Assembly: GCF_900696045.1 (NCBI RefSeq)
Contig: NZ_LR216287.1
Span: 1,240,001 to 1,304,000, forward strand
DNA length: 64,000 nt
Source of the DNA: Candidatus Nitrosocosmicus franklandus
Lineage (GTDB): Archaea; Thermoproteota; Nitrososphaeria; Nitrososphaerales; Nitrososphaeraceae
Reading direction: 5' to 3'
Shown here: positions 53,075 through 62,437 of the stretch, piece by piece
Numbering within the stretch: the first letter of the stretch is position 1
How the letters are laid out: every line of letters begins with the position of its first letter
Made by a program: the position numbers and the translations under genes
Notes under the pieces: model-generated
The model's database searches: none
Seen by the model: only the letters and a program-made list of their open reading frames with translations
Told to the model about the DNA's origin: nothing

Positions 53075-54328
53075 ATGTCGATGACAAAAAAAAGGATTGT
53101 AATTTTAGGGGCAGGTTATGCAGGCATATTTCTCAGCACAAACCTTTCATCAAAATTAGACAAGTACACGACTGAAATAATACTAGTAGATAGAAACAAT
53201 TACCACCAATTAATGCAAGAAATACATCTGGTAGCCTCGGGTTATAGAACAGCCGAGCAATTAAAAATTCCAATTTCATCTTTAATACAGGGTAAAAATA
53301 TCAATTTTATTCAAGGGGACATAGAAAAAATATTACCTGACAAAAACACCATACTCTTAAAATCAGGCGAATTAAAATACGATGAATTGATAGTTTGTTT
53401 GGGATCATCAACCAAATACTTTAACATACCTGGTGCCGACAAGTATACCCTCCCTTTAAGATCGATATACGATGCTTCCATTATTCACAATCACATTTTA
53501 AGAATAATAGATGAAGCTGAAAACAAGAAACACAATATAGTAATAGTAGGTGCAGGTGCTACTGGAATAAGTCTTGGAAGTGCTTTAGCTGAAACGATAA
53601 ATGCCTCACCTAACAAAAGCAATATCAAGATAAATATAATCGAAGCAACTTCAACGATTTTGCCAGGATGGGACATAAGAGTTAAGAATAAAACAGAAGA
53701 AATCCTCAAAGAAAAAGGAATAAGGATTTTTCATAATTCACTAGTAGAAAGGGTTGACCAAAATACGCTATTTTTAAAGGATGGTTTAGAGATAAAGTCA
53801 TCTTTAATAATATGGACTGCAGGTGTAAGAGGGTATAATATAGACATAGAACCAGCTATCGATAAAACCAATGATGGTAGAATTATTGTTAATGAATATT
53901 GTCAAACGAATCAGTATAAAAATATTTATTCCATAGGAGATCTGGCAGCTATGAAAGATTCAAAAGGGAAGTTATATCCACCGTTAGCACAAATAGCAGT
54001 AAGGCAAGCACGTTATTTAGCAGACAGTATAGCAGAACGTTATATTCATGGAACAAATCCGAAAGAAAAATTTGACTATGAAATAAAGGCACAGATAATA
54101 TCAGTGGGAAGTGATGAATACGTAGGGTTGTTGAATAACTATTTAGTAAGTGGAGATCTGGCAAAGGTGATTGATGAATTTACAAAACAGACATATATGA
54201 AATCATTAAAGAGTGGGGGAAAGAATATATCCGTAAATCTGTACGAAAATGACTTTTTCTCAAAAGTCATGGCAGGTATAACCTTTGCAGGGTTTACCTT
54301 CTTTAAAGGATTAGAAAAGTTAGCATAG
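53075..54328 (+). CDS. NDH-2-like NAD(P)H/FAD oxidoreductase
   Basis: 417 residues, a two-dinucleotide-fold flavoprotein. First FAD GxGxxG: VILGAGYAGIFLSTNL; second, NAD-binding: IVIVGAGATGISLGSAL. FAD C-terminal motif IYSIGDLAAM followed by PPLAQIAVRQARYLAD. These match type II NADH dehydrogenases and sulfide:quinone reductase relatives; the absence of conserved Cys pairs argues against SQR. A short C-terminal hydrophobic helix (MAGITFAGFTFFKGL) may anchor it to the membrane. It starts 13 bp after the permease. Confidence 0.86.
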   Translation: MSMTKKRIVILGAGYAGIFLSTNLSSKLDKYTTEIILVDRNNYHQLMQEIHLVASGYRTAEQLKIPISSLIQGKNINFIQGDIEKILPDKNTILLKSGELKYDELIVCLGSSTKYFNIPGADKYTLPLRSIYDASIIHNHILRIIDEAENKKHNIVIVGAGATGISLGSALAETINASPNKSNIKINIIEATSTILPGWDIRVKNKTEEILKEKGIRIFHNSLVERVDQNTLFLKDGLEIKSSLIIWTAGVRGYNIDIEPAIDKTNDGRIIVNEYCQTNQYKNIYSIGDLAAMKDSKGKLYPPLAQIAVRQARYLADSIAERYIHGTNPKEKFDYEIKAQIISVGSDEYVGLLNNYLVSGDLAKVIDEFTKQTYMKSLKSGGKNISVNLYENDFFSKVMAGITFAGFTFFKGLEKLA

Positions 54329-54603
54329 CATAAGACACATAAAAATAATCGACATAAGCAATAATTGATCACATCTTATTATGGAAATTAGGTAATGGGG
54401 TTATTGATGCTGATTCGTTAATAAGGATCGTCATCTACAAATAAAAATGAAGGCCTAATCACTCTTCATAAGTAAAAAGATTATGTATATGCAAGGATGT
54501 AAACTCAATTTAAGTTGTTGTATATACATACAGACATAATTTGAATTTGAAAGGTTTTATATATTATCAATAAATTGTATCTTTCTCTTGTTCATAATAT
54601 TGT

Positions 54604-55503
54604 TTAACGATGAGTATGCTCATGCCTGTGTTCATCCGTGTGTATATGGGGATGGGAATGAGAAATCCCGCCGTGGCTATGGGAATGATAAATTTTCTTG
54701 AACAAAGCATACAAAGCGGTAATGCCAAAAGCTAGTGTTACGAACATGACAATTGTTGGACCTGAGGAAGAATCCAAAAAGAAACTTGCATACATTCCTG
54801 AAAAAGAAGCCACACAACCGATTATTATAGACAAGAACACCACATTAGAAAAATTATTTGAAAGCATGCGTGCAGAAATTGCAGGTCCTACTATTACAGA
54901 GGCTAGTAACGTTACTCCAATTGATGACATTGAAACTATTATAACTGTGGCCAGGACAAATGAAAATAGCAATTCTATATGTGACGTTCTAATACCACTA
55001 ATTTTGGCACTTTCGTTATCAAAAAATGAAAAAACTAGTCGTTTGTGTAAAAAGAAGAAGAATGCGCTTGAGAGGAGTGTAACTGAAACAATAACATACA
55101 GATCTTGTTCAGTTATTGCCAAAATATTTCCAAACAATAATGACTCAAAATTTCTTGTATACCTGTCTGTCATGCTTACAAGTAACACTCCAAATGCAAA
55201 AATGGCCGTTGTAACCAATCCTATTGCTGCATCTGGTTTAATTTTGTTTCTTTTACTAATTTCATAAATAATAAACGATGCAAGATAACTCCAAATAATA
55301 GCTCCGATATAGTAATTTATTCCAACTATGTTTCCAACAATTGCCCCACCAAATGCAGCATGAGAAAGCCCATGACCAACATAACTTAAACCTCTCAATA
55401 TAATGTATACTCCTGCTAACCCACAAATACCACCAAGCAAAACAGACACTATTATCCCTTTAATAAAAAACTCGTATTGAAAAGGTAGTAAAAGATCAAT
55501 CAT
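54604..55503 (-). CDS. Metal ABC transporter permease (ZnuB/TroC family)
   Basis: 299 residues with about eight membrane helices, starting MIDLLLPFQYEFFIKGIIV. Family segments GLSYVGHGLSHAAFGGAIVG and TLLASVIVGPAISARMLSN are visible. The last ~25 residues are a His-rich tail (SHSHGGISHSHPHIHTDEHR and beyond), likely a metal-binding cytoplasmic extension. Last gene of the substrate-binding/ATPase/permease set; the gap to the ATPase is 13 bp. Confidence 0.93.
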   Translation of the reverse strand: MIDLLLPFQYEFFIKGIIVSVLLGGICGLAGVYIILRGLSYVGHGLSHAAFGGAIVGNIVGINYYIGAIIWSYLASFIIYEISKRNKIKPDAAIGLVTTAIFAFGVLLVSMTDRYTRNFESLLFGNILAITEQDLYVIVSVTLLSSAFFFFLHKRLVFSFFDNESAKISGIRTSHIELLFSFVLATVIIVSMSSIGVTLLASVIVGPAISARMLSNNFSNVVFLSIIIGCVASFSGMYASFFLDSSSGPTIVMFVTLAFGITALYALFKKIYHSHSHGGISHSHPHIHTDEHRHEHTHR

Positions 55504-55516
55504 ATATATCTTGTAA

Positions 55517-56257
55517 CTAAGGTCTGTAATCTGCTAATCCATATGTTTTTAAAAGATTCTCTTCCTTAAGAACATCCTGTGGAGGGCCTTCTGCAATAAC
55601 ATATTTGTTAAAACATACTACCCAAGGAGAACGATTAGCTATGTGTGTTATGTCATGTGTGGACAAAATCACAGTCATACCATTGTTATTGAGGTTCTTT
55701 AGTATGTCAAATATCTTCTCTCTAGATACATAGTCAAGGCCCGTCGTTGGTTCATCTAAAATGAGAACATCAGGATTTCTAATCAAGGCTCTACCCAAAA
55801 ATACTCGTTGTTGTTCACCACCAGAAAGAGCTCTAATATGCCTTTTTTCATATCCACCCAAACCCAATATTCTTAACACATCTTTGATTTGATTTTTTAA
55901 TTTCTTGTCGATCCATGGAAGATAACTCTTGTAATTCCATGATCCCATGGCAATAACTTCTTGAACAGAAACTGGAAAGTTCCAATCAATAGTTTCTATT
56001 TGAGGAACGTAACCAATAGAAGGATGATAAAAGATCGAATCACGATCATTATTACAGATATATTCTATATCTCCGTTCCATGGTTCATAAATCCCACACA
56101 ATAGTTTTAGCAGAGTGGTTTTTCCAGATCCACTAGGACCCACTATAGACACAAATCGTCCTTTTGGAATAGTCAAGTTAACTCCTTCTATAACAAAATC
56201 ATGATACGAAAATCCATAGGATAAACCAGTGATTCTTAGGCATTCGAAGGAGCCCAC
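55517..56257 (-). CDS. Metal ABC transporter ATPase (ZnuC family)
   Basis: 246 residues. Walker A VGPSGSGKTTLLKLL, Q-loop region IGYVPQIETIDW, signature RALSGGEQQRVFLGRAL, Walker B VLILDEPTTGLD and switch His in STHDITHI. It powers uptake with the adjacent permease and binding protein. Confidence 0.94.
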   Translation of the reverse strand: MGSFECLRITGLSYGFSYHDFVIEGVNLTIPKGRFVSIVGPSGSGKTTLLKLLCGIYEPWNGDIEYICNNDRDSIFYHPSIGYVPQIETIDWNFPVSVQEVIAMGSWNYKSYLPWIDKKLKNQIKDVLRILGLGGYEKRHIRALSGGEQQRVFLGRALIRNPDVLILDEPTTGLDYVSREKIFDILKNLNNNGMTVILSTHDITHIANRSPWVVCFNKYVIAEGPPQDVLKEENLLKTYGLADYRP

Positions 56258-56302
56258 ATGAAAGGTATTGAATGGGTAGCTTATTAATATTTTAAAGAGG
56301 GT

Positions 56303-57331
56303 TTAAGGAGTGTCGGTATAGGTATTTGCCGGATTTATATCAGAAAGACTACTAATATTTCCTCCCAATGGAACAATCATGTTTTTCATATTTTCAAGCA
56401 TCATTCCGACATAGGTATGGTTAGGATCAGTCAGATTACCTGGTAAAGCATCATCGCGTAGAGTTTGTACTATTTCGATGTTGGCTTCATCTGCTATTTG
56501 ATCCACAATTCGGTTAGAAAAGACTTCGGAAGCAAATATAGCTGAAACATTTTCTGCTCTGATCTGATCAATCAATTTTGCAATATCAAGTGGCGATGGT
56601 TCTGAAAAGTCTGACGGTTGTACTGCACCCATTACAGTCATATTATACCTAGGAGCAAAGTATGCCCAAGAATCATGATATGTAATTAATTTCCTATTTT
56701 CCGGAGGTATGGTTTGAGTTGCTTCTTTTATTCCTTCATCTAATTGTTTTAATAGTGTAATATACTTGTCAGCATTCTCCGTGTAGTAATCAGTGTTGTT
56801 AGGATCCATTTCAATCAACTTATCTTTGGTTAGATTGGCGAATTTCATGGCATATACTGGATTAAGCCATAGATGCGGATTAGGATGATCTTGATCTCGC
56901 GGGAAGCTAAAATCAAACACCCATTCATCAGGAGTTATGGCATTATCCCCAAGTTTGAGTAATTGGATATCGGGATTGGTATTTAATGATGTATTTACTA
57001 TTCGTTCCATCGGATCTTCCAGATAGAGCCCATTTATGATCACAAGATCTGCATTACTTAGTTTCACGATATCAGATGGTACTGGTTCATAGGTATGGGA
57101 ATTCACGCCCTCTGGAACTAGACCTGTGAGGCTTATCCTGTCACCTCCTATATTTTTCACGATATTGGTAATAGGAGATACAGAAGTAACTACGTTCAAC
57201 GTCTTGTTTAGTGCAAAAGAGCTTTTATTGACTTCAATATTTGCAGATATAAACAAAAGAGACAATAAGGCCATTGCGAACGTCATACAAAGAGTTGTCT
57301 TTGAATTTTTAAGAAGAGATTTTAACATCAA
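56303..57331 (-). CDS. Metal ABC transporter solute-binding protein (ZnuA/TroA family)
   Basis: A 342-residue extracellular protein anchored by an N-terminal hydrophobic signal (FAMALLSLLFISANIEV). Cluster A-I metal-binding residues: His in GVNSHTYEPVPSD, His in DHPNPHLWLNP, His in ITYHDSWAYFAPRY, and an acidic residue in IFASEVFSN. The fold hallmark LVIINGLYLEDPMER also fits. Zn or Mn is the default substrate. The gene directly follows ureD on the same strand (86-bp gap), so nickel is a reasonable alternative. Confidence 0.9.
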   Translation of the reverse strand: MMLKSLLKNSKTTLCMTFAMALLSLLFISANIEVNKSSFALNKTLNVVTSVSPITNIVKNIGGDRISLTGLVPEGVNSHTYEPVPSDIVKLSNADLVIINGLYLEDPMERIVNTSLNTNPDIQLLKLGDNAITPDEWVFDFSFPRDQDHPNPHLWLNPVYAMKFANLTKDKLIEMDPNNTDYYTENADKYITLLKQLDEGIKEATQTIPPENRKLITYHDSWAYFAPRYNMTVMGAVQPSDFSEPSPLDIAKLIDQIRAENVSAIFASEVFSNRIVDQIADEANIEIVQTLRDDALPGNLTDPNHTYVGMMLENMKNMIVPLGGNISSLSDINPANTYTDTP

Positions 57332-57417
57332 GTTTTATTATAAAGAATCAGATTAAATTTTTGTAATACAAGATTTACAATTTTATCAGATAAAAAACTT
57401 TTATATCACCAAAAAAA

Positions 57418-58353
57418 TTAGATTTTTCGCATTCCACTAAATGAAATGTTTAAGACATTTCGACGCAAAATGCCAACAATTGAATAAATCAAGTTTCTTA
57501 TATCTTCAACAAACGAACCAAGCATGCGGACAAGTACCCCATTTTCATTAGGTAGTTTTGTGCACCCGCCAATAACACTCTTTGTCTTAGATAAGGACTC
57601 CAATATTTCACTCTGAATATTATTTAACTTATCCTTTGGAGTTAAGATATAGACACTTCCCAACACATCATAGTTATTTAATATTCCAAAAGATTTTACA
57701 TTTTCTCTTTTAGGTTCTATTTTTGCTATATCAATTAGCCTTAGTTTATCATACTGATTAACTGATTTGACTTTCATATAGCAAATATCATATTCAAACG
57801 ATTCATTGCTTGCAACTCTACCAGGAGTTAAAATCTCAGAGTAAATACATGTTGCTTCATCATGAACCTTGATATTTGATACCTGATAGAATCTAGAATC
57901 CCTAAATGGGATTATCTGATCAGGGATATATTCAAGATAGCAATCCTTATCGACGTTCAAGTTTATTATTTGGGTTCCAAAATTCTTGTTCATTTTATAA
58001 ATTCTGGTAGCACTCTGTGTAGTAACATGAGATTTGGCCGAATTTGAAAGTGAAATATCCATTCTAAATCTATCACCTTGTAAGATGCCGCCAGAAGGAG
58101 ATATTATATAGATATAAGCCATTTCAGGGCAAGTCTCCTCAAGATACATTGCCCGTTTTATACAAAGAGGTACCTTATAGTGCTGATATTTTATTGTAGT
58201 TTTGTGAATTATAGGATCATTTTCTAATTTTAGTTGCAAAATACCCAATTTGCCGGATTTTCCCACACCCATCTGCTCCAAAGTACTATCATAATTCAAT
58301 ACCTCAGAAGGGATTTTGTCTGGAGTACAATAAGAAAGATTATACACACTCAT
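57418..58353 (-). CDS. ureD: Urease accessory protein UreD/UreH
   Basis: 311 residues, a beta-rich scaffold that forms the UreD-UreF-UreG nickel-delivery complex on apo-urease. Family motifs: YIISPSGGILQGDRFRMD, then THVTTQSATRIYKM and YLEYIPDQIIPFRDSRFYQ. Last accessory gene of the urease cluster, 15 bp after ureG. Confidence 0.92.
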   Translation of the reverse strand: MSVYNLSYCTPDKIPSEVLNYDSTLEQMGVGKSGKLGILQLKLENDPIIHKTTIKYQHYKVPLCIKRAMYLEETCPEMAYIYIISPSGGILQGDRFRMDISLSNSAKSHVTTQSATRIYKMNKNFGTQIINLNVDKDCYLEYIPDQIIPFRDSRFYQVSNIKVHDEATCIYSEILTPGRVASNESFEYDICYMKVKSVNQYDKLRLIDIAKIEPKRENVKSFGILNNYDVLGSVYILTPKDKLNNIQSEILESLSKTKSVIGGCTKLPNENGVLVRMLGSFVEDIRNLIYSIVGILRRNVLNISFSGMRKI

Positions 58354-58368
58354 GAAATCACAAAAATT

Positions 58369-59025
58369 TCAATTGACGGCAACTGATTTGGGCGGTGCGT
58401 CGAACAATACATCTTTTATTATCTGCTCTGCGACTTTTTCCACGCCTTGGCCAGTCTTGCTATTTACAAAGACATATGGTTTATTGTTTCGAACTATCTT
58501 TGCATCTCGTTCCATAATACTCAGGTCAGCGCCAATAAATGATGCGATATCTATTTTGTTAATAACTAGCAGATCCGATGTTTCTATTCCAAGACCACGT
58601 TTTCTAGGATATTTATCACCTCCAGAAACGTCTATAATATATATGAAATAATCTGCAAGTGCTGGACTAAAGGTGGTAGTTATATTATCACCACCACTTT
58701 CTATTATTATTAAATCAAGATCTGGATGTTTAGATTCCATTTCCTCGACTACAGAAATATTAATTGACGGATCTTCTCTGACTGCAGTATGAGGACAACC
58801 TCCTGTTGCTATTCCTATTACAAGATCTTCTGGCATTAGTCCTCTTTCCGTGGCAAGATTTTTTCTCATCCTGTCAGCATCTTCCCTGGAAACTACATCA
58901 TTAGAAATGATTCCGACATTATATCCACCCTTTTTTAAAATAGGTACTAATTGTTCAATTAACATTGTTTTACCTGAACCGACAGGCCCTCCTATGCCAA
59001 TCCTAGGAATTCTTGAAAGTGCCAC
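58369..59025 (-). CDS. ureG: Urease accessory GTPase UreG
   Basis: 218 residues. P-loop GIGGPVGSGKTMLIEQL; the nickel-binding CPH motif in ATGGCPHTAVREDPS; the Glu-Ser switch region IIIESGGDNITTTFSP; guanine specificity in LLVINKIDIA. It hydrolyses GTP to drive Ni insertion into urease with UreE/F/D. Confidence 0.97.
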   Translation of the reverse strand: MALSRIPRIGIGGPVGSGKTMLIEQLVPILKKGGYNVGIISNDVVSREDADRMRKNLATERGLMPEDLVIGIATGGCPHTAVREDPSINISVVEEMESKHPDLDLIIIESGGDNITTTFSPALADYFIYIIDVSGGDKYPRKRGLGIETSDLLVINKIDIASFIGADLSIMERDAKIVRNNKPYVFVNSKTGQGVEKVAEQIIKDVLFDAPPKSVAVN

Positions 59026-59044
59026 AAGAGATAAATTGAAAAAA

Positions 59045-59809
59045 TCAAGTTATAAACATTTTTGAATCCATTTGCTCATGATGCATTTGGATTATATCAA
59101 GATGTGGAATGAACTGCCACATTTCATCAGCAGGTTGTTCGATATTATTTAAAACCGTAGATAGTATTACAGGCTTTAAATCATCTATCATCATTTGACC
59201 TTCAAAATGTTGAAGTATGCCTAATCTAAGAGCCGCCCCTATAATACTGACGACAAAACCATAGGATAACATCAAACCCGACCTATCCTTCGGCAGATTC
59301 AAAGAATTACATCCTATTGCATAAGACACAGGAAAAACGCCTTTTGCTAGGCCATCTTTTATGCTCTTTGAATAAAAAGTCAGATATTCATTTTCTCGAA
59401 TGAATGTAGAAACACATCTCAAGAATTGAATGCCCGATCTAGTCGAGGCAGAACGTGTTTCATCTACTAATCTCATGAAATAGTATGTATTATCTAGATC
59501 TAAAAGCGACGAAAAATCCTTCTTTTGAATAAAGCTATACACATTCCCTATTACACAACAATCAGTGGGCCCTATCTGTTGAACAAGATAGGCCTTTACA
59601 AAATCCAAAATTTCACTATATGAAATTTTTCTGTTTTTATCATAAAAGAGTTGTTCCAATCCGTTGGAAGTGGTATATAACCCAGTTGGAAAAAAAGAAT
59701 CAGCTAACTGTAAAAAACTTAGATCCTCTATAGATACGGTATTGGATGGTGAAAGTAGTTTCTCGTTCTCATCAGTGTGCATGGACATCAAATCCTTGGT
59801 CAGGTTCAA
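59045..59809 (-). CDS. ureF: Urease accessory protein UreF
   Basis: 254 residues, all-helical. Family segments: LSFLQLADSFFPTGLYTTS near residue 30, and TRSASTRSGIQFLRC. It couples UreG GTPase to UreD. The start at 59809 overlaps ureE by 38 bp; internal Met at 59788 or 59782 are alternatives. Confidence 0.9.
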   Translation of the reverse strand: MNLTKDLMSMHTDENEKLLSPSNTVSIEDLSFLQLADSFFPTGLYTTSNGLEQLFYDKNRKISYSEILDFVKAYLVQQIGPTDCCVIGNVYSFIQKKDFSSLLDLDNTYYFMRLVDETRSASTRSGIQFLRCVSTFIRENEYLTFYSKSIKDGLAKGVFPVSYAIGCNSLNLPKDRSGLMLSYGFVVSIIGAALRLGILQHFEGQMMIDDLKPVILSTVLNNIEQPADEMWQFIPHLDIIQMHHEQMDSKMFIT

Positions 59810-60347
59810 AAATAAGAGTTTCTGTACGAATTTCTATATGGTTTTTTAGATCAGACAATAGTCTCAAGAACAGATTTATCTCATCAGGAGTTTGAATAGG
59901 AAATATAATATCATCTTTATCAATTTTCAACGGTCTATGTAAGTTTCCAATAGTATGACCAACTTTAATTGCAACATTTGTAAGATCGGGGTGATGGCGA
60001 TGGCGATGGCGATGTTCAGTGCCACTACTGTCTTCATCATCATCACTACGAGGATGAACGTTCTCCCTAATATTCAGAATAGCAACAAGCTCTGGAGATA
60101 ATTTTATTATTATCATTCGAGTATCATCTAAAAATGCCACATCGCCATCTCTCAAATGGGTCCGAGATGGCAAAATAAATCCCACATCCGTTCCCTTGTC
60201 TGAAACCTTTCTCATCCTAACTTTTTCAGTTTCAGATCTCTGTATTGTTATGGTTTCAAGAGTATTTTTCTTTAATGACTCCTCATATTTTTTTTTCAAG
60301 TCCAGATTGTTTTTTACATTTCCTACAATAGTCGTAACGGTTAACAT
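59772..60347 (-). CDS. ureE: Urease nickel metallochaperone UreE
   Basis: 191 residues from the ATG at 60345-60347 (MLTVTTIVGNVKNN); the extra 13 upstream residues are unlike the family. N-terminal peptide-binding domain (RSETEKVRMRKVSDKG, FILPSRTHLRDGD) and a C-terminal metal domain (VAIKVGHTIGNLHRPLKI). A His-rich insert EHRHRHRHHPDL sits between the domains rather than at the very end, with a short FDVHAH at the C-terminus. Assigned by fold motifs and position. Confidence 0.88.
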   Translation of the reverse strand: MLTVTTIVGNVKNNLDLKKKYEESLKKNTLETITIQRSETEKVRMRKVSDKGTDVGFILPSRTHLRDGDVAFLDDTRMIIIKLSPELVAILNIRENVHPRSDDDEDSSGTEHRHRHRHHPDLTNVAIKVGHTIGNLHRPLKIDKDDIIFPIQTPDEINLFLRLLSDLKNHIEIRTETLIFEPDQGFDVHAH

Positions 60348-60422
60348 AAGATAACATATAGAATTCAATCTTATCAATAAAAACAATTTTAATAGATTAT
60401 AAAGAAAAAACTTGATTCAGTG

Positions 60423-60791
60423 CTAGTTATTTTTAGAAATTGCTTTGGTATCCCTTATTTTTTTCACAGCATTTATCATGTTCTGCAGATTTTGGGTGTA
60501 ATCATATTTGCCATAGTGTCCATATTTTGCAGGATCCAATTCTGCAAACATAAATCCCGCATCCGACATTTCGACTTTTGATCCAATTTCGAATTTTTCA
60601 GCTACAATGCATTTTTTTACCAAATGATATGGATAATCTAAATTAAGATGAGACTTGGGATCTATATAACCAGAGATCAATGATAATTTTCCCGATTTAA
60701 CAATTACATGTCTGATTCGTGTAGGATCGATTATTAGCAAAGAATCATCAACATTGGATTTTTCGGTACAATGCCTAATTTGCAACAACAC
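60423..60791 (-). CDS. Unrecognised 122-residue protein inside the urease cluster
   Basis: Starts at GTG (60789-60791) exactly one codon after the chaperonin stop (TGAGTG), so it is very probably translated with it. Beta-rich pattern: LLQIRHCTEKSN, IVKSGKLSLISGYIDPKSH and AEKFEIGSKVEMSDAGFMF, ending in a basic helix NMINAVKKIRDTK. It has none of the UreA or UreB hallmarks, no cysteine ligand set and no signal peptide. I do not recognise it. Position suggests a role in urease or chaperonin function. Confidence 0.6.
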   Translation of the reverse strand: MLLQIRHCTEKSNVDDSLLIIDPTRIRHVIVKSGKLSLISGYIDPKSHLNLDYPYHLVKKCIVAEKFEIGSKVEMSDAGFMFAELDPAKYGHYGKYDYTQNLQNMINAVKKIRDTKAISKNN

Positions 60792-62348
60792 TCACCTTTT
60801 TGAATCCGATAAAGCTTGAGGGTTGAGATCATCTGCAGCTAAATTCTTATCTATTCTGAGTACAGATTTTGCCATCTCCCCAGAAGCTTCCAATGCCATG
60901 GTTTTTACCAAAACAGGGTCAAGTACACCTTTTGATACCATATCTACTATTTCTCCACTATCTATATCTACCCCGTATCCATCAGGTGATGCTTTAGCAT
61001 TCATTACCTTTTCCAAACCATTGAATCCAGCGTTTGTTAATATTTGTCTCATAATACTTTCTAACGCAGAGGTTACTACTTCAAGTCCTACTTGCTCCAA
61101 CCCATTGAGCTTTAGTTGTTTGATTTTTTCAATGATATGTAATTCTGCAGCACCTCCGCCTGGAACTACTCCATAATTTAGGGCTGCTTCTGCAGCATTT
61201 ACTCCATCGATTGTGGATCTCCACCTCTCCAAAGATGTTTCCTTTGTAGATCCTGAAATCAAGATTGTTATAATCTTTTTTCCGTTGCCATTTTCTAAAT
61301 AGATAATTCCATTGTCCTCATCTTCGTATATTTTTTCAGATACGCCAATAATATCATTATTTTTCAGATCGTCTAAAGTTCGTACGGGTTTTGCACCTGT
61401 GTATCTTGATAAATACTCAATTTCCTCATTCGATATATGTACTGCAAACAATCCCTTTGATACAAATAAATCTTCAATTATTTGATCGACTTCAGGCGAA
61501 GCTATAAAGAGAGTATTTGCACCGGTTGCTACTATTGCATCAACAATTCTCTTAGATTTTTCGAGTCGATCCTTTTCCATAGTAAGAATATCTTGATATT
61601 TGCTATTTTCTTTGATCCAAGATTCCTTTACAGGTTTTAGATCTAATTTCAAAATAAGAATCCTTGAATTATCTACTTTATTTGGTAGCTCAGGATCAAT
61701 TCTTTTTCTTTCCAATACAATTCCATTAAAAATCTTGTCTTCAACATCAACTCTTCTTATCACTTTGATTGCTTTATCAAAATCATACTGACCATTGTAA
61801 ATCGCATCCTTTCCTACGGTACGCAGAGCATCAACCACAATTTTGTATAGGACGCGACCATCTAGTTTGGAAGATAGACTTGTTTTAACAATCTGATCAA
61901 GCTCAGGATCGCTAAGTTTTATTTTTTTAGCGCTTTTCACCAACAAGTCGCAGGAATGCTTTATACCGCTATCTATCCCTTCAACAACCTTGGTAGGATG
62001 AACTGCAAGTTCACGAATAAGCCTCTTGCCTTCTTTTATCATTTCAGCGGCAAGAATAACTGCTGTTGTAGTTCCATCTCCAACTTTTTGTTCTTGTCTT
62101 TCTGCAATTTCTACGATCATTCTAGCCACTGGATGGATGGCTCTTAGCGATAATAATATGGTAACACCATCATTAGATACGTGTCTATTCATTGATTGAT
62201 CTATCAAAAGCTTATCAAGACCCTTTGGTCCCAATGTAGTTCTAACAGTATCTGCTACAGCCATTACGGCATTAGAATTAGATTCCAAAGCATTAAATTC
62301 CACGTTTTCAGCAATTGGCTTCCAAACTCCAAAATTTTGTGAAGACAT
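60792..62348 (-). CDS. Thermosome (group II chaperonin) subunit paralogue
   Basis: 518 residues. Equatorial ATP motifs: TTLGPKGLDKLL, SNDGVTILL, EKVGDGTTTAVI (VGDGTTTAV) and GVVPGGGAAEL. The apical and intermediate domains are present. The N-terminus is normal for a thermosome, but the C-terminus lacks the Gly/Met-rich tail often seen (it ends DLNPQALSDSKR). Thermosomes assemble as double-ring folding machines in the cytosol. Here it sits between ureC and ureE on the same strand, separated from ureC by 89 bp. Whether this is the main thermosome or a specialised copy cannot be decided from this window. Confidence 0.88.
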   Translation of the reverse strand: MSSQNFGVWKPIAENVEFNALESNSNAVMAVADTVRTTLGPKGLDKLLIDQSMNRHVSNDGVTILLSLRAIHPVARMIVEIAERQEQKVGDGTTTAVILAAEMIKEGKRLIRELAVHPTKVVEGIDSGIKHSCDLLVKSAKKIKLSDPELDQIVKTSLSSKLDGRVLYKIVVDALRTVGKDAIYNGQYDFDKAIKVIRRVDVEDKIFNGIVLERKRIDPELPNKVDNSRILILKLDLKPVKESWIKENSKYQDILTMEKDRLEKSKRIVDAIVATGANTLFIASPEVDQIIEDLFVSKGLFAVHISNEEIEYLSRYTGAKPVRTLDDLKNNDIIGVSEKIYEDEDNGIIYLENGNGKKIITILISGSTKETSLERWRSTIDGVNAAEAALNYGVVPGGGAAELHIIEKIKQLKLNGLEQVGLEVVTSALESIMRQILTNAGFNGLEKVMNAKASPDGYGVDIDSGEIVDMVSKGVLDPVLVKTMALEASGEMAKSVLRIDKNLAADDLNPQALSDSKR

Positions 62349-62437
62349 ATTTTTTAGATTTAAAGACCAGGAGATAAATGTATCAGATCAGAAAGTTGCA
62401 AATAGAAAGTAGAAAGTAGAAAAAAGAGTGGCTGAAA

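Noticed and set aside
53075-54328. Sulfide:quinone oxidoreductase
   Set aside because: The catalytic Cys residues of SQR are not visible; the two dinucleotide folds fit NDH-2-like enzymes better.
60423-60791. Urease gamma or beta subunit
   Set aside because: Neither subunit's typical sequence pattern is present; the expected ureA/ureB genes should lie beyond the right edge, upstream of ureC.
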